Assembly: GCF_013359905.1 (NCBI RefSeq)
Contig: NZ_JABMCC010000100.1
Location: forward strand, 62,001 to 126,000
Length of the DNA stretch: 64,000 nucleotides
Source of the DNA: Paenibacillus taichungensis
Lineage (GTDB): Bacteria; Bacillota; Bacilli; Paenibacillales; Paenibacillaceae
Direction: 5' to 3'
Shown here: positions 8,676 to 16,826 of the stretch, one piece after another
How positions within the stretch are numbered: position 1 is the first letter of the stretch
Layout of the letters: each line of letters opens with the position of its first letter
Translations under genes and position numbers: made by a program
The notes under the pieces: model-generated
Databases searched by the model: none
The model's input: only the letters and a program-made list of their open reading frames with translations
What the model was told of the DNA's origin: nothing

Positions 8676-9455
8676 GTGAAGGGAAAGATTGCCCTCATAA
8701 CGGGAAGTGCCAAAGGTCTTGGTAAAATGACGGCCCTCAGTCTGGCGGATCAGGGTTGTCATATTGCTCTGAATTACGTACATAGCCGTACGGAAGCTGA
8801 GGCATTACAGGCTCAGATTATCGCCAAAGGAGTGCGGTGTATTGCCATTCAGGCCGATATTTCCAAGACAGAAGAGATCACCATGCTCGTTGCACAGGTT
8901 GAAGAGAAACTGGGCAGCATTGATATTCTTGTGAACAACGCAGGCCCTTTTGTCCGTGAACGACGACTGTTTGCCGAGTATTCCGAAGATGAGGTTCAGA
9001 TGCTTGTGCAAGGAAACCTGCTTGGACCGATGCTGCTGGATCAGCGTGTATTGCCGGAGATGCGGCGCAAGCAGTGGGGACGAATTATACATTTTGGCTT
9101 CAGTCATGCGGGAGAAGCGAGGTCATGGCCTCATCGGGCGGTATATGCTGCTGCGAAGGTAGGTCTGGTTTCATTTACAAAGACACTTGCTGTGGAGGAA
9201 GCTCCCTACGGCATTACGGTTAATATGGTCTGTCCAGGTGATATTCGCGGTGCCAACAAAGAGAAAACGATTGATGAGATGGCAGGTATAACCGACGAGG
9301 AAACGCCGAGAGGACGTCCTGGGAGCGGTGAAGATATTGCGCGGGTGATCACTTATCTGTGTCTGGATCATTCCGATTTTATAACAGGTAACATTATGGA
9401 TGTATCTGGAGGACTTGACCCGATTCGTCCTAACATACAGCGTGAGGATGCATAG
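8676..9455 (+). CDS. SDR family NAD(P)-dependent oxidoreductase
   Basis: A classical short-chain dehydrogenase/reductase of about 260 residues. It has the cofactor motif TGSAKGLG near the N terminus, NNAG (LVNNAGPF), and the catalytic YxxxK as VYAAAKVGL. A Ser in FGFSHAG sits where the catalytic Ser is expected, with the spacing to Tyr one residue longer than in FabG. The C terminus ends SGGLDP, as in FabG-like enzymes. GTG 8676 has GAGGGGG six bases upstream; ATG 8670, directly touching that site, is the alternative. The substrate is unknown. It is convergent with nifU. Confidence 0.85.
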   Translation: MKGKIALITGSAKGLGKMTALSLADQGCHIALNYVHSRTEAEALQAQIIAKGVRCIAIQADISKTEEITMLVAQVEEKLGSIDILVNNAGPFVRERRLFAEYSEDEVQMLVQGNLLGPMLLDQRVLPEMRRKQWGRIIHFGFSHAGEARSWPHRAVYAAAKVGLVSFTKTLAVEEAPYGITVNMVCPGDIRGANKEKTIDEMAGITDEETPRGRPGSGEDIARVITYLCLDHSDFITGNIMDVSGGLDPIRPNIQREDA

Positions 9456-9458
9456 CAC

Positions 9459-9512
9459 AAAAAAAGAGCCCTCCGCTTCATGCGAAGCGAAAGGCTCTTG
9501 AGGTTTATTTCG
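9459..9512 (-). terminator. Terminator between SDR gene and nifU
   Basis: AAGAGCC and GGCTCTT close a hairpin with an inner CGCTTC/GAAGCG stem. The seven-A run at 9459-9466 makes a strong U-tail on the minus strand for nifU. On the plus strand the tail is weaker, so it probably acts for both genes. Confidence 0.75.
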
Positions 9513-9523
9513 TGAAGGATTGA

Positions 9524-9769
9524 TTAGAATACTTGTACGACTTCTTCGACACCCTCAACTTCTTCGAGAAGGGCGCGTTCAATCCCGGCTTTTAAGGTAA
9601 TGGTGGAGCTTGGGCAGCTGCCGCAGGCACCGACCAGTTTCAGCTTAATAATGCCGTCCTCCACGTCGACCAGTTCCACGTCACCGCCATCGCGTTGCAG
9701 GAACGGACGAAGTTTGTCAAGCACTTCAGATACCTCATCATACATGGTGCTTTGTGCGTTTTCGCTCAT
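9524..9769 (-). CDS. NifU C-terminal-domain Fe-S scaffold protein (YutI-like)
   Basis: An 81-residue single-domain NifU-like protein. The Fe-S ligand motif CGSCPSS near residue 52 and the family start [17 protein letters not shown] are visible. Such proteins carry or transfer [4Fe-4S] clusters in the cytoplasm. ATG 9769 is chosen because AAAGGAG lies nine bases upstream; the TTG at 9778 touches that site. The yuzB, yutJ-like and hesB genes nearby recall the Bacillus subtilis yutI-yuzB-yutJ-yutM neighbourhood. Confidence 0.9.
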   Translation of the reverse strand: MSENAQSTMYDEVSEVLDKLRPFLQRDGGDVELVDVEDGIIKLKLVGACGSCPSSTITLKAGIERALLEEVEGVEEVVQVF

Positions 9770-9849
9770 TTTTTTCAACTCCTTTCCTCACTATAGTATA
9801 TTACAATTGGCCACAAATTAAAATGGTCAAACAAAGCAGGTGAACCTAC

Positions 9850-10104
9850 ATGAGACCGATTATTGAATTTTGTGCCAATAATATGCATTTTGGCACAGAT
9901 GAAGTCATGGATCAACTGGAAGAAAATCCAGACTATGATGTGATAGAATACGGCTGCCTCAGCAATTGCGGCCAATGTTACATGACTCCATTTGCACTAG
10001 TGAATGGTGAGTTAGTTATCACCGACAAAGTGGAGGATTTATATAACGCCATCTTGGCCAAAATTGCCGAAGCCGATGCCTGGGATGAGTTGGATCTCGA
10101 TTAA
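9850..10104 (+). CDS. YuzB family protein (DUF1450)
   Basis: An 84-residue protein of the DUF1450/YuzB family. The cysteine cluster CLSNCGQC near residue 36 suggests metal or Fe-S binding, but no function is established. It starts MRPIIEFCANN at ATG 9850, with an AGCAGGTG ribosome site. It is divergent from nifU. Its stop overlaps the stop of the convergent yutJ-like gene by four bases, so the two transcripts meet tail to tail. Confidence 0.85.
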   Translation: MRPIIEFCANNMHFGTDEVMDQLEENPDYDVIEYGCLSNCGQCYMTPFALVNGELVITDKVEDLYNAILAKIAEADAWDELDLD

Positions 10105-11162
10105 CCGAGATGACGCTTGGACATCCAGAGCACACCGCTTTTTAGAATACGTGGAACACGTCCCATCATGGACGTTTTGCCCATCAGCCCAAATCCAGCC
10201 TTCTTGCCGAGTGCACCGAGTGTGCCACGAAGCTTGAGTGGCTGCGGATTGGGCTTTTCGCCTTTCCAGAGGGCATGCTGAATATGGGCGATTTGTTCAC
10301 CCTGTACTTCGGCAGCCTGACCGCTTGGTGCATAAGGCACGCTGGCGCAGTCACCTACTACATAGACATCGGTATATTCCGGAATTTGATAATATTCGTT
10401 CAGTACAACACGACCTTGTGGATCCTTGGTCACATCGAGATCCTGTACGACTTTTACGGGCTGAATGCCGGCTGTCCAGACTACCGCATCCGTTAAAATT
10501 TCTTCATCCCGGTTGAAAATGGCATTTGGTTCAAGTCGGGAAATAGCAATATGTCCGCGTGTCTCGACCTGATGTTCACCAAACCATTCATGAACATAAG
10601 CGGACAAGCGCTGGGGAAAAGCGGATAATACTCGTTCACCACGGTCCAGAATACTGATGTTCAGGTCCGGTCTGCTCTCACGAAGCTCGGCAGCCATCTC
10701 GACGCCGCTCAATCCACCGCCGACGATATGCACATTACCATAAGCTTTAACTTCGTTAAGACGAAGGTAGGTTTCCCGTGTTTTGCTGAAGCTTTGAATT
10801 GTACAGCTATATTCCTCGGCTCCCGGCGTATTGTGGAATCGGTCTGTACATCCAAGTCCAATTACGAGCTTGTCATACTCCAACGGGTCCTGGCCTTCAA
10901 ATTCAATCTGACGCTGTTCCAAGTCAATCGAAGTTACTTCTCCGTAACGATAAGTGACTTTGTCGCTGACTGGGAATTGGATACGCAGGTCATAATCGGA
11001 TACGGTCCCTGCTGCGAGTGCGTAATATTCAGTTTTCAATCCTTGGAAGGGACTGCGGTCCACCAACACGATTTGTGTATCTGACGGGATCTTGCCTTCC
11101 AGAAGTTCCTTGATAATCGTGAGGCCACCGTAGCCGCCTCCGAGAATGACGAAATTTTTCAT
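10101..11162 (-). CDS. NAD(P)/FAD-dependent oxidoreductase (YutJ-like, type II NADH dehydrogenase family)
   Basis: A 353-residue flavoprotein of the Ndh/pyridine nucleotide-disulfide reductase family. FAD binding is seen in ILGGGYGGL at residue 5, NAD binding in IVGGGLSGVEMA near residue 150, and the second FAD motif in VYVVGDCASVP near residue 275. The TAGIQP segment is also typical. It is about 45 residues shorter than the ndh at 31513 and lacks a clear membrane anchor, as in YutJ. ATG 11162 has AAAGGAAGCC upstream and fits the family N terminus; the in-frame start at 11234 would add 24 unrelated residues. Confidence 0.85.
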   Translation of the reverse strand: MKNFVILGGGYGGLTIIKELLEGKIPSDTQIVLVDRSPFQGLKTEYYALAAGTVSDYDLRIQFPVSDKVTYRYGEVTSIDLEQRQIEFEGQDPLEYDKLVIGLGCTDRFHNTPGAEEYSCTIQSFSKTRETYLRLNEVKAYGNVHIVGGGLSGVEMAAELRESRPDLNISILDRGERVLSAFPQRLSAYVHEWFGEHQVETRGHIAISRLEPNAIFNRDEEILTDAVVWTAGIQPVKVVQDLDVTKDPQGRVVLNEYYQIPEYTDVYVVGDCASVPYAPSGQAAEVQGEQIAHIQHALWKGEKPNPQPLKLRGTLGALGKKAGFGLMGKTSMMGRVPRILKSGVLWMSKRHLG

Positions 11163-11213
11163 GACTCGGCTTCCTTTCTGCATCAGTCCCGTGTGAACGG
11201 GGCTGTAACCTGT

Positions 11214-11252
11214 GGAGCAGCTATGCAATAACATAGCTGCTCCTGTTTTTTA
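11214..11252 (+). terminator. Perfect 12-bp hairpin with T-tract upstream of the yutJ-like gene
   Basis: GGAGCAGCTATG (11214-11225) pairs perfectly with CATAGCTGCTCC (11232-11243) and the plus strand continues TGTTTTTTAA. It looks like a plus-strand terminator, yet no plus-strand gene lies within a kilobase upstream. On the minus strand it would be a hairpin in the leader of the yutJ-like gene, 52 bases before the start codon. Confidence 0.5.
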
Positions 11253-11383
11253 ATCTGGATTTGAAATAATTGAAAATAGGCATTTAAAATTACAGATATG
11301 CTTCAGCAATCTGCACCACTCCATGCCAAACGCTCCCGGGTAGAATGAAAGTCGCTTATGGGAATGATGCTCATGCTAACATG

Positions 11384-12490
11384 TTATTCGTACACTTGAA
11401 TTTCATTGTAGAACGTATCACGTTCAACCGGAATGCGTCCAGCACCCTTAATTAACCATATAAGCTCTTTACGTGTGAGACCTTCAGGTGTTAGTGCACC
11501 TGCAGCATGACTAATCCGTTCGCGAACGATCGTGCCGTGTGCATCCGAAGCACCGAATCCCAGAGCGACTTGAGTCAGCTGTGGACCGATGTTAATAAAG
11601 TAGGCTTTGATATGATCAATGTTATCCAGCATCAGACGGCTAATCGCAATCGTTTTGAGATCCTCGTATGCAGAGTTACGACGCATGATGCTGGCGTTTT
11701 TGCTTTTCGGCTGCATGGAAAGCGGGATAAAGACCATGAATCCGTTGGTTTCATCTTGCAATTCACGAATCTGTACCATATGGTTCACACGATCTTCATA
11801 GGATTCAATGGATCCATAAAGCATCGTGGTATGGGTACGCATGCCCAGATTATGAGCAGTACGGTGCACTTCCAGATAACGGTCAACGTTCGCTTTGTTT
11901 ACGCGCATTTTTTTGCGGTATTCATCGGACAGGATCTCAGCGCCGCCACCAGTCAGTGATTTCAGACCTGCTTTTTGCAGTTCTTGTAGTACTTCCTTGA
12001 TGCTCAGTCCGCTGATGCGAGTGAAGAAATCAATCTCGGCAGCCGTGTAGGCTTTCAGCGTAACGTCCGGATATTTCTCGTTTAAAGCACGCAAGGAATC
12101 GACATAATATTGAAAAGGAACATGGTTGTTATGTCCGCCTACAATATGGAACTCGCGTACACCTGGGTGAATATGCTGTTCTACGTAATCAATCATTTCC
12201 TGACCGGACAATGTGTAAGAGCCATCTTCGCCCTGATCTTTACGGAAGTTACAGAAGGCACAGTGGGCTTCGCATACGTTGGTAAAATAAAGGCTCATGT
12301 TTTCAATAAAATAAACTTTCTTGCCATTCTTACGCAAGTTGGCCTCATTGGCCAGTTGGCCCAAAGTCAGCAGATCATCCGATTCATACAGATAAACGCC
12401 GTCTTCTACGGTCAGCCTTACGCCGTTCTGCACTTTCTCAACGATCTCAGCCATTCTTTTGTCTGTGAACGGTGTTACCAATGTAGACAT
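11384..12490 (-). CDS. mqnE: Aminofutalosine synthase MqnE
   Basis: Radical-SAM enzyme of the futalosine route to menaquinone. It joins the chorismate-derived enolpyruvyl benzoate with SAM to make aminofutalosine. The 368-residue protein shows the [4Fe-4S] motif CEAHCAFC near residue 73 and the MqnE/MqnC-type segments EFHIVGGHNNHVPF, LTGGGAEILSD and FIPLSMQPKS. The GGHNNH segment and C-terminal GRIPVERDT favour MqnE over MqnC. ATG 12490 has AGGAGG upstream. No other mqn gene is adjacent. Confidence 0.9.
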   Translation of the reverse strand: MSTLVTPFTDKRMAEIVEKVQNGVRLTVEDGVYLYESDDLLTLGQLANEANLRKNGKKVYFIENMSLYFTNVCEAHCAFCNFRKDQGEDGSYTLSGQEMIDYVEQHIHPGVREFHIVGGHNNHVPFQYYVDSLRALNEKYPDVTLKAYTAAEIDFFTRISGLSIKEVLQELQKAGLKSLTGGGAEILSDEYRKKMRVNKANVDRYLEVHRTAHNLGMRTHTTMLYGSIESYEDRVNHMVQIRELQDETNGFMVFIPLSMQPKSKNASIMRRNSAYEDLKTIAISRLMLDNIDHIKAYFINIGPQLTQVALGFGASDAHGTIVRERISHAAGALTPEGLTRKELIWLIKGAGRIPVERDTFYNEIQVYE

Positions 12491-12866
12491 TTTGTATCCT
12501 CCTATTCTTAACCGGAATTGAGTTGTGTGTAGGACTTACTTACAGAACTACATAGAAAAGATGCGGTCATCTGCCGCTTCTTATATGGACTAACTCTTAT
12601 TTACCCGGTGCAGCCTGTGCTGCGTACGTAAAGCTAATTTTTCATCAAAATGAGTCTTTTGACTCTATATGCATTGGGGACTGCGTACAGTCTCGAAATG
12701 TGAAAAAAATTACAACTCTATATATGATCATCACCTGAATAAGTCATGACAAAAAATCGACATTTCAAAGCGATCACCTACTCATTATAAACCTCGTATC
12801 CCGGGGGTTCAATACACTGGGAAGAAAAAGGAGTTAAGGGGGAACGCGGAAACAGGCAAAGATGAC
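12491..12866 (-). other. mqnE leader/promoter region with four small hairpins
   Basis: No gene is seen. Four short perfect hairpins lie at 12563-12577, 12610-12623, 12652-12665 and 12679-12692, all within 130 bases upstream of mqnE. They would fall in its 5' leader if transcription begins further out. Confidence 0.4.
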
Positions 12867-12895
12867 TTGAGCCCCTTGACGGGGTGGAGTATAAT
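12867..12895 (+). promoter_or_regulatory. Promoter of hesB leader transcript
   Basis: TTGAGC (12867-12872), a 17-base spacer and a perfect TATAAT (12890-12895). Transcription would begin near 12902, leaving a leader of about 215 bases before hesB. Confidence 0.7.
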
Positions 12896-13118
12896 TTAAA
12901 GAAGAGTTAACGAAAAGTTGTTCAAAAAGTACGCTTTTGATTACGAAGGATGCCTAGCGGCATCTCAGCGTCGAATATGGGATTCAGCCGAAATGTCCGT
13001 TGCTCACGTAGTTTTGCCTACGCTCCGCTACTCCATTTCTATCTTCATCCCATCTTCTTGGTACTGAAAAGCGCCCTTTTTGAACATGATTTTATATGAA
13101 AAAGGAGAGTGACCTGGC
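12896..13118 (+). other. Long structured 5' leader of hesB
   Basis: Arms 12920-12944 and 13061-13085 match in 21 of 25 positions as an inverted repeat and would close a 166-base structure. Inside are GATGCC/GGCATC (12953-12968), and GAAATG/CATTTC closing a second domain that contains CGTAG/CTACG. The ribosome site AAAGGAG (from 13101) lies outside the closing stem. No short ORF with a good ribosome site is seen. It may be a cis-regulatory RNA or an inserted intergenic repeat; it matches no riboswitch class known to me. Confidence 0.5.
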
Positions 13119-13475
13119 ATGATTAGCATCAGCGAAACGGCTGCAGACAGATTGAAAGAAATGCTTGCACAGCAAGAGACACCTGGTATGTTCTTGCGTC
13201 TTGGAGTAGCACCGGGCGGTTGTACCGGATTTTCGTACGCCATGGGCTTTGACGATAAAGAGTCCGATGAGGACCTCTATATGGATATTCAGAATATGAA
13301 GGTTGTTGTAGAGAAGGAGAACCTGAAATATTTGAATGGACTGGAAATTGATTTTGAAGAATCCGGCATGTCCGGCGGTTTCACCATTCACAACCCGAAC
13401 GCAGTGGCAACATGCGGCTGTGGATCATCTTTCCGTACGAGGGAAGAAGCGGGTGTACCTGATAAGGATTGTTAA
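13119..13475 (+). CDS. HesB/IscA family iron-sulfur protein (YutM/ErpA-like)
   Basis: A 118-residue A-type Fe-S carrier. The three conserved cysteines are present: GGCTGFSY near residue 36 and the CGCGSSF pair near residue 100. It probably delivers Fe-S clusters in the cytoplasm, matching the NifU-type gene nearby. The last 43 codons lie in a 131-bp repeat whose second copy is at 20432-20562. The integrated element therefore supplies the present 3' end, while the original end, with its own terminator, has been displaced about 7.1 kb downstream. The protein is intact and the two ends encode the same residues. Confidence 0.9.
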   Translation: MISISETAADRLKEMLAQQETPGMFLRLGVAPGGCTGFSYAMGFDDKESDEDLYMDIQNMKVVVEKENLKYLNGLEIDFEESGMSGGFTIHNPNAVATCGCGSSFRTREEAGVPDKDC

Positions 13476-13476
13476 T
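13346..13476 (+). repeat. Left attachment-site repeat (attL) inside hesB
   Basis: 131 bases matching 20432-20562 at 126 positions. Mismatches are at 13376, 13451, 13454, 13460 and 13466, each a synonymous third-codon position of hesB. A 74-base identical block (13377-13450) and a 30-base one (13346-13375) are the candidate crossover regions. Confidence 0.9.
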
Positions 13477-13682
13477 CGGGTGCGGGTTTGAGCCTTTCAG
13501 TAGTTGATTTTAATCTGTGGGCAAAAGTTGTGAATTGGAATGTTAATTGTATTTGTGGAAAATACAATTCATAATCATTTACTTAGGTGAACTCAACCCT
13601 ATAATTTATGATTTTGGATTGTTGATTACACCTTCTGAACTTGAGTATAACGAAAATTATACTTAATTCAGGAGGTTTTTTT

Positions 13683-14708
13683 GTGCTAAAAAAACGTGAG
13701 CGAAGAATGGCAATCAATAATAAGGTTTATCCAGCTTACACCTTTGAACAAGGAATAAACTATGTAATTACAACTAAGAAGTCGGAGGGCTTAAGAGAGC
13801 GTACTTTAATTGATTATGCTAAGCATTGGGGTTATTTTATAACTTGGGTCGAGAAGAATTATGAAATTCATGAAGTAGGACAGATAACAACTGAAATGAT
13901 TAGAAATCATGTGAACTATATGAAACATGATGCCAAACGTTACGAAGGACACAAGCACATAATTGGAGAACATGGAACAGGACATAGTGATACCACAATA
14001 AATATTCGCTTACGTACTTTAAAAGCAATTTTTAATCAGTTAGAACGAGATGAGATTATTGAGATGAATCCGACAAACAGTATTAAATTAATACGGACTG
14101 ATGAGGACTTAGTGGAAGCTTTAACCTCAGAACAAATAAAAATCTTACTTAGCCAGCCTAATCAAAAAGATTTTGTTGGGTATCGTGATTATGTAGCTAT
14201 GGTTCTCCTTCTGGATACAGGAATGCGTGCTAATGAACTGATGAGCTTAAAATGTGAGGACATTGATTTTCAATCAAGACTTATAACATTATCAGGGCAG
14301 CAAAATAAAAACAGGAAGCCGCGGATTGTTCCTATGTCTCATCTAACCGTAAAACTCCTGCATCAATTAGTTTCTGAGAACAGAAGAAGTTTTGCGTCGA
14401 GTAGACTGTTCTTATCTTGTTACGGTGACCCTTTAGGCCAGAATCATTTTAATAAAAGGTTAAAATATTATGGGCAAAAAGCAGGATTTGGTCGTGATAT
14501 CAAATGTACTGCTCATATTTTCAGACATACTATGGCGAAAAATTATATTCTTAACGGAGGAGACCCATTTACTCTACAGAGGATTTTAGGCCATTATGAC
14601 CTAAGAATGACTAGAAGATACATTCAAATGGATAGTCAGGACTTGCTCAAGCAACATGGTGATTTCAGCCTTATTAAAACATTAAGAGGAGGGAATAGAG
14701 TTTATTGA
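13683..14708 (+). CDS. Tyrosine-type site-specific integrase
   Basis: A 341-residue phage-type integrase that would catalyse insertion into hesB. An N-terminal SAM-like core-binding domain covers roughly residues 20-135. The catalytic domain shows the first Arg in LLDTGMRANELMSLK, the H-x-x-R box in AHIFRHTMAKN, the second His in ILGHYDLRMT and the nucleophile Tyr in RRYIQM. All expected catalytic residues are present, so it is probably active. GTG 13683 is chosen because AGGAGG sits seven bases upstream; the earlier in-frame start at 13641 has no such site. An AGTATAA/TTATACT palindrome lies at 13644-13663. Confidence 0.93.
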   Translation: MLKKRERRMAINNKVYPAYTFEQGINYVITTKKSEGLRERTLIDYAKHWGYFITWVEKNYEIHEVGQITTEMIRNHVNYMKHDAKRYEGHKHIIGEHGTGHSDTTINIRLRTLKAIFNQLERDEIIEMNPTNSIKLIRTDEDLVEALTSEQIKILLSQPNQKDFVGYRDYVAMVLLLDTGMRANELMSLKCEDIDFQSRLITLSGQQNKNRKPRIVPMSHLTVKLLHQLVSENRRSFASSRLFLSCYGDPLGQNHFNKRLKYYGQKAGFGRDIKCTAHIFRHTMAKNYILNGGDPFTLQRILGHYDLRMTRRYIQMDSQDLLKQHGDFSLIKTLRGGNRVY

Positions 14709-14770
14709 TTTCTTCTTCCAAGAAATGTTATAATAAGGAGGGACAGCACCTTATAATTTATTTATAATTC

Positions 14771-14804
14771 AACACCCCCAATTTTGATAAAGGGGGTGTT
14801 TTTT
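14771..14804 (+). terminator. Terminator after integrase
   Basis: AACACCCCC (14771-14779) pairs with GGGGGTGTT (14792-14800), followed by four T. The G-run also lies just before a possible GTG start at 14805. Confidence 0.65.
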
Positions 14805-14945
14805 GTGCTTTTAAGCGTTTCTTTAACTTATCAAGACAATAACATAGGTGAATTTACAAAAGCCTTTTTAAAGTCTTATTGGTTTGTTATCGGAGCTATA
14901 TTTGGAATCGTCGTTTATCTTATAGAACAGAAATTTAGGAAGTGA
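14805..14945 (+). CDS. Possible 46-residue single-pass membrane peptide
   Basis: A short frame from GTG 14805 to TGA 14945. It encodes a peptide with one hydrophobic segment (WFVIGAIFGIVVYLI) and a basic end. The only ribosome-site candidate, AGGGGG, is buried in the stem of the terminator hairpin, so translation is uncertain. It was too short to be called automatically. No family is recognised. It could be a small membrane protein of the element or chance. Confidence 0.35.
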   Translation: MLLSVSLTYQDNNIGEFTKAFLKSYWFVIGAIFGIVVYLIEQKFRK

Positions 14946-14960
14946 GGTGTTGAACTAATA

Positions 14961-15113
14961 ATGAGTGAAAAAAGGACCCAGATTATCCAATTTGACGAAT
15001 ACAGAAGAGCAAAAGCATTACAGAAGTATGCACTTATGAGACCAAAACCTATTAAGAGACTTACAGAGGAACAAATGAAGTCCTCAAATGAGAAGAAAAG
15101 ACGAGAAGATTGA
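14961..15113 (+). CDS. Small basic protein of the element (50 residues)
   Basis: A short frame beginning MSEKRTQIIQFDEYRRAK and rich in Lys, Arg and Glu, with a KRLTEEQMKSS segment near the end. The codon pattern resembles its neighbours and it lies in tandem with them. A GAGGTG site lies about 11 bases upstream. Small charged proteins are common in phage-like early regions, but no family is recognised. Confidence 0.5.
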   Translation: MSEKRTQIIQFDEYRRAKALQKYALMRPKPIKRLTEEQMKSSNEKKRRED

Positions 15114-15157
15114 AGTCAGCGGAACAACGAATATATTAATTATTAGGAGTGGGCGCC

Positions 15158-15421
15158 ATGAGCACAAAAAAGCCTTTAGAGCAAATTATCGAAGATAAAA
15201 CAGCTTTGATGTGCTTGAAGATGGCTGGTGATTTTAATCAATATACTGAAAATACTCGCACAAAATTAAACCATTTGATAAAAATGGTTTTTGGGCAATA
15301 TAGATTTGGGGGAGACGCTAACTACGAGTTAGTTCGTAGATTAGATAGGGTCATTCAAGGATGGGAGACAACGGAAGAGCTCATTGAATTTATTAAAAAT
15401 CGTGAGGACAAGCAGGACTAA
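15158..15421 (+). CDS. Uncharacterised element protein (87 residues)
   Basis: A soluble, mixed-charge protein beginning MSTKKPLEQIIEDK, with a FGQYRFGGDANYELVRRLD segment in the middle. No signal peptide, membrane segment or recognisable motif. ATG 15158 has AGGAG eight bases upstream and is preferred over GTG 15149. It is the last gene of the early cluster; a terminator follows at 15513. Function unknown. Confidence 0.65.
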   Translation: MSTKKPLEQIIEDKTALMCLKMAGDFNQYTENTRTKLNHLIKMVFGQYRFGGDANYELVRRLDRVIQGWETTEELIEFIKNREDKQD

Positions 15422-15744
15422 AATTTATCTTTCCCGCCGCCGCAAAGTCCTCGGATTTCAGCAGGAAAGAAAAGACTGTACTTCTCTTTATAATCTAATA
15501 TTTGATTGTATAGGCGACTTTCTAGACTGAGGTCGTCTTTTTTTGTTTCTGTAACTTTGGCAGTATCAGCATTCCAGATGTTTTGTTCCCGCCTCCCTCT
15601 CCAGCATCAATTATGAGTTTGAATTTCATTCGACTATGTGGGGATTTTTGAAGCTGTCTTCTTAAATATATAGATGTGTCCGAATAAGGCATATTAAGTC
15701 AGAATCAAAGCTCTTATAGTAGATTATTCAAAGGAGAAGTGGTA
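15422..15744 (+). other. Non-coding gap before the HTH gene
   Basis: Holds the terminator at 15513. After that a stretch with no gene leads to the AAGGAG site of the HTH gene. No clear promoter was picked out. Confidence 0.4.
15513..15545 (+). terminator. Terminator of early cluster
   Basis: GGCGAC and GTCGTC close an imperfect hairpin that is followed by seven T. Confidence 0.55.
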
Positions 15745-15936
15745 ATGGAAAGTTTAGTGAGTTCAAATATAGTGTGTGACAAGTACAGCATTTCTAAGCG
15801 CACGCTATGCAGATGGAAACATGAGGGATTACCTTCTGTCAAATTATCATACAACATGGTCAGGTATCAGCTTGCTGAAGTGGCTAAATGGATTGAATCT
15901 AACAAAGTTATGGCGGCAGGAGCGGGAAAAGAATGA
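15745..15936 (+). CDS. Excisionase/MerR-like helix-turn-helix protein
   Basis: A 63-residue protein with a single winged helix-turn-helix of the AlpA/Xis/MerR sort. The CDKYSISKRTLCRWKHEGLP segment gives helix-turn-recognition helix, followed by VRYQLAEVAKWIESNK, typical of excisionase-like proteins that read the site and then 'entry into column' helix. It may be the recombination directionality factor for the integrase or a regulator of the next gene. ATG 15745 has AAGGAG eight bases upstream. Its stop overlaps the start of the replication-like gene (ATGA), so the two are translationally coupled. Confidence 0.7.
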   Translation: MESLVSSNIVCDKYSISKRTLCRWKHEGLPSVKLSYNMVRYQLAEVAKWIESNKVMAAGAGKE

Positions 15937-16820
15937 GTATAGCGCGTGGGCTACTCGAAGAAGCAGACAAAAGATTAAAAAGAAGTAGAGTTAATAGAGT
16001 AATAGATGGGAATGGGGAAGAACGAACCGATTGCATAGTTATAACCCCTGAAATGCGGGAAGCGGCTAGAAGGAGGGGGAAGCTGGAGACTTACAGGAAC
16101 AGGACGGAAAATCCATTTACAATGGTGAATATGGAAGGGGCAAGACAAGTAACGACAATGGGAAGGTTGAGTACAAAGGAGCTGGGGTATTTCTTGGTGC
16201 TTCAATCATATATAGGATATGACAACATGTTAAAAATGTCGTTAGATGCAAGAATACCTATGACGGAGAAGGGACTAGCGGAAGTACTAAGGATAAGAGA
16301 TAAGAGAACATATTCCAACTTGCTCAGAAAGTTCATGGAACTAGGCTTAATACAAAGCCAAAGGGTTTCTTTATTTAAGAAAGAATATGAAGCGCTTTAC
16401 ATCAGTAAAGCCTATTGCCTAAGGGGAACAAGCAAAGAGAACAAGCTAGTCAAGATTTTCATTGAAGCTATGCATGAACTGTACTGTCAACAGGATATAA
16501 AGCCCGCTGATATTGGTTTCTTATATCGCATACTCCCATATATGCACTTTGAAAGTAATCACCTTGTAAGGCATCCTTACGAAAAGGATTTATCCAGTGC
16601 AGAAGCATTATCTCTAAGGGATGTAGTAGAAATCACTGGTATGGATGAAAAGAATGTCAAGGAACATCTTAGAATTAAGCTGTCTGGCGAGCATGTTTTT
16701 GGCTCTTTTAAGGCTGGGAAGAACAGTGTTTACAAAGTCAATCCATCATTATTCTATCGAGGTATTGCATCGGAACTAGTGAAAGCAGACTTTACTTTGA
16801 CGGAACAGAGCCGTAATTAA
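15933..16820 (+). CDS. Winged-helix protein, putative replication initiator
   Basis: A 295-residue DNA-binding protein. Residues 85-160 read as a winged helix (TKELGYFLVLQSYIG... LAEVLRIRDKRTYSNLLRKF). A second such domain is likely at 215-285, ending VYKVNPSLFYRG, a close echo of the 'INP-x-x-F-x-x-G' end of RepL-type plasmid initiators. A direct repeat that could be an initiator-binding site follows seven bases after the stop. The call is inference from fold-level resemblance; a transcription regulator is the main alternative. It overlaps the HTH gene by four bases. Confidence 0.45.
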   Translation: MSIARGLLEEADKRLKRSRVNRVIDGNGEERTDCIVITPEMREAARRRGKLETYRNRTENPFTMVNMEGARQVTTMGRLSTKELGYFLVLQSYIGYDNMLKMSLDARIPMTEKGLAEVLRIRDKRTYSNLLRKFMELGLIQSQRVSLFKKEYEALYISKAYCLRGTSKENKLVKIFIEAMHELYCQQDIKPADIGFLYRILPYMHFESNHLVRHPYEKDLSSAEALSLRDVVEITGMDEKNVKEHLRIKLSGEHVFGSFKAGKNSVYKVNPSLFYRGIASELVKADFTLTEQSRN

Positions 16821-16826
16821 TGCGCT

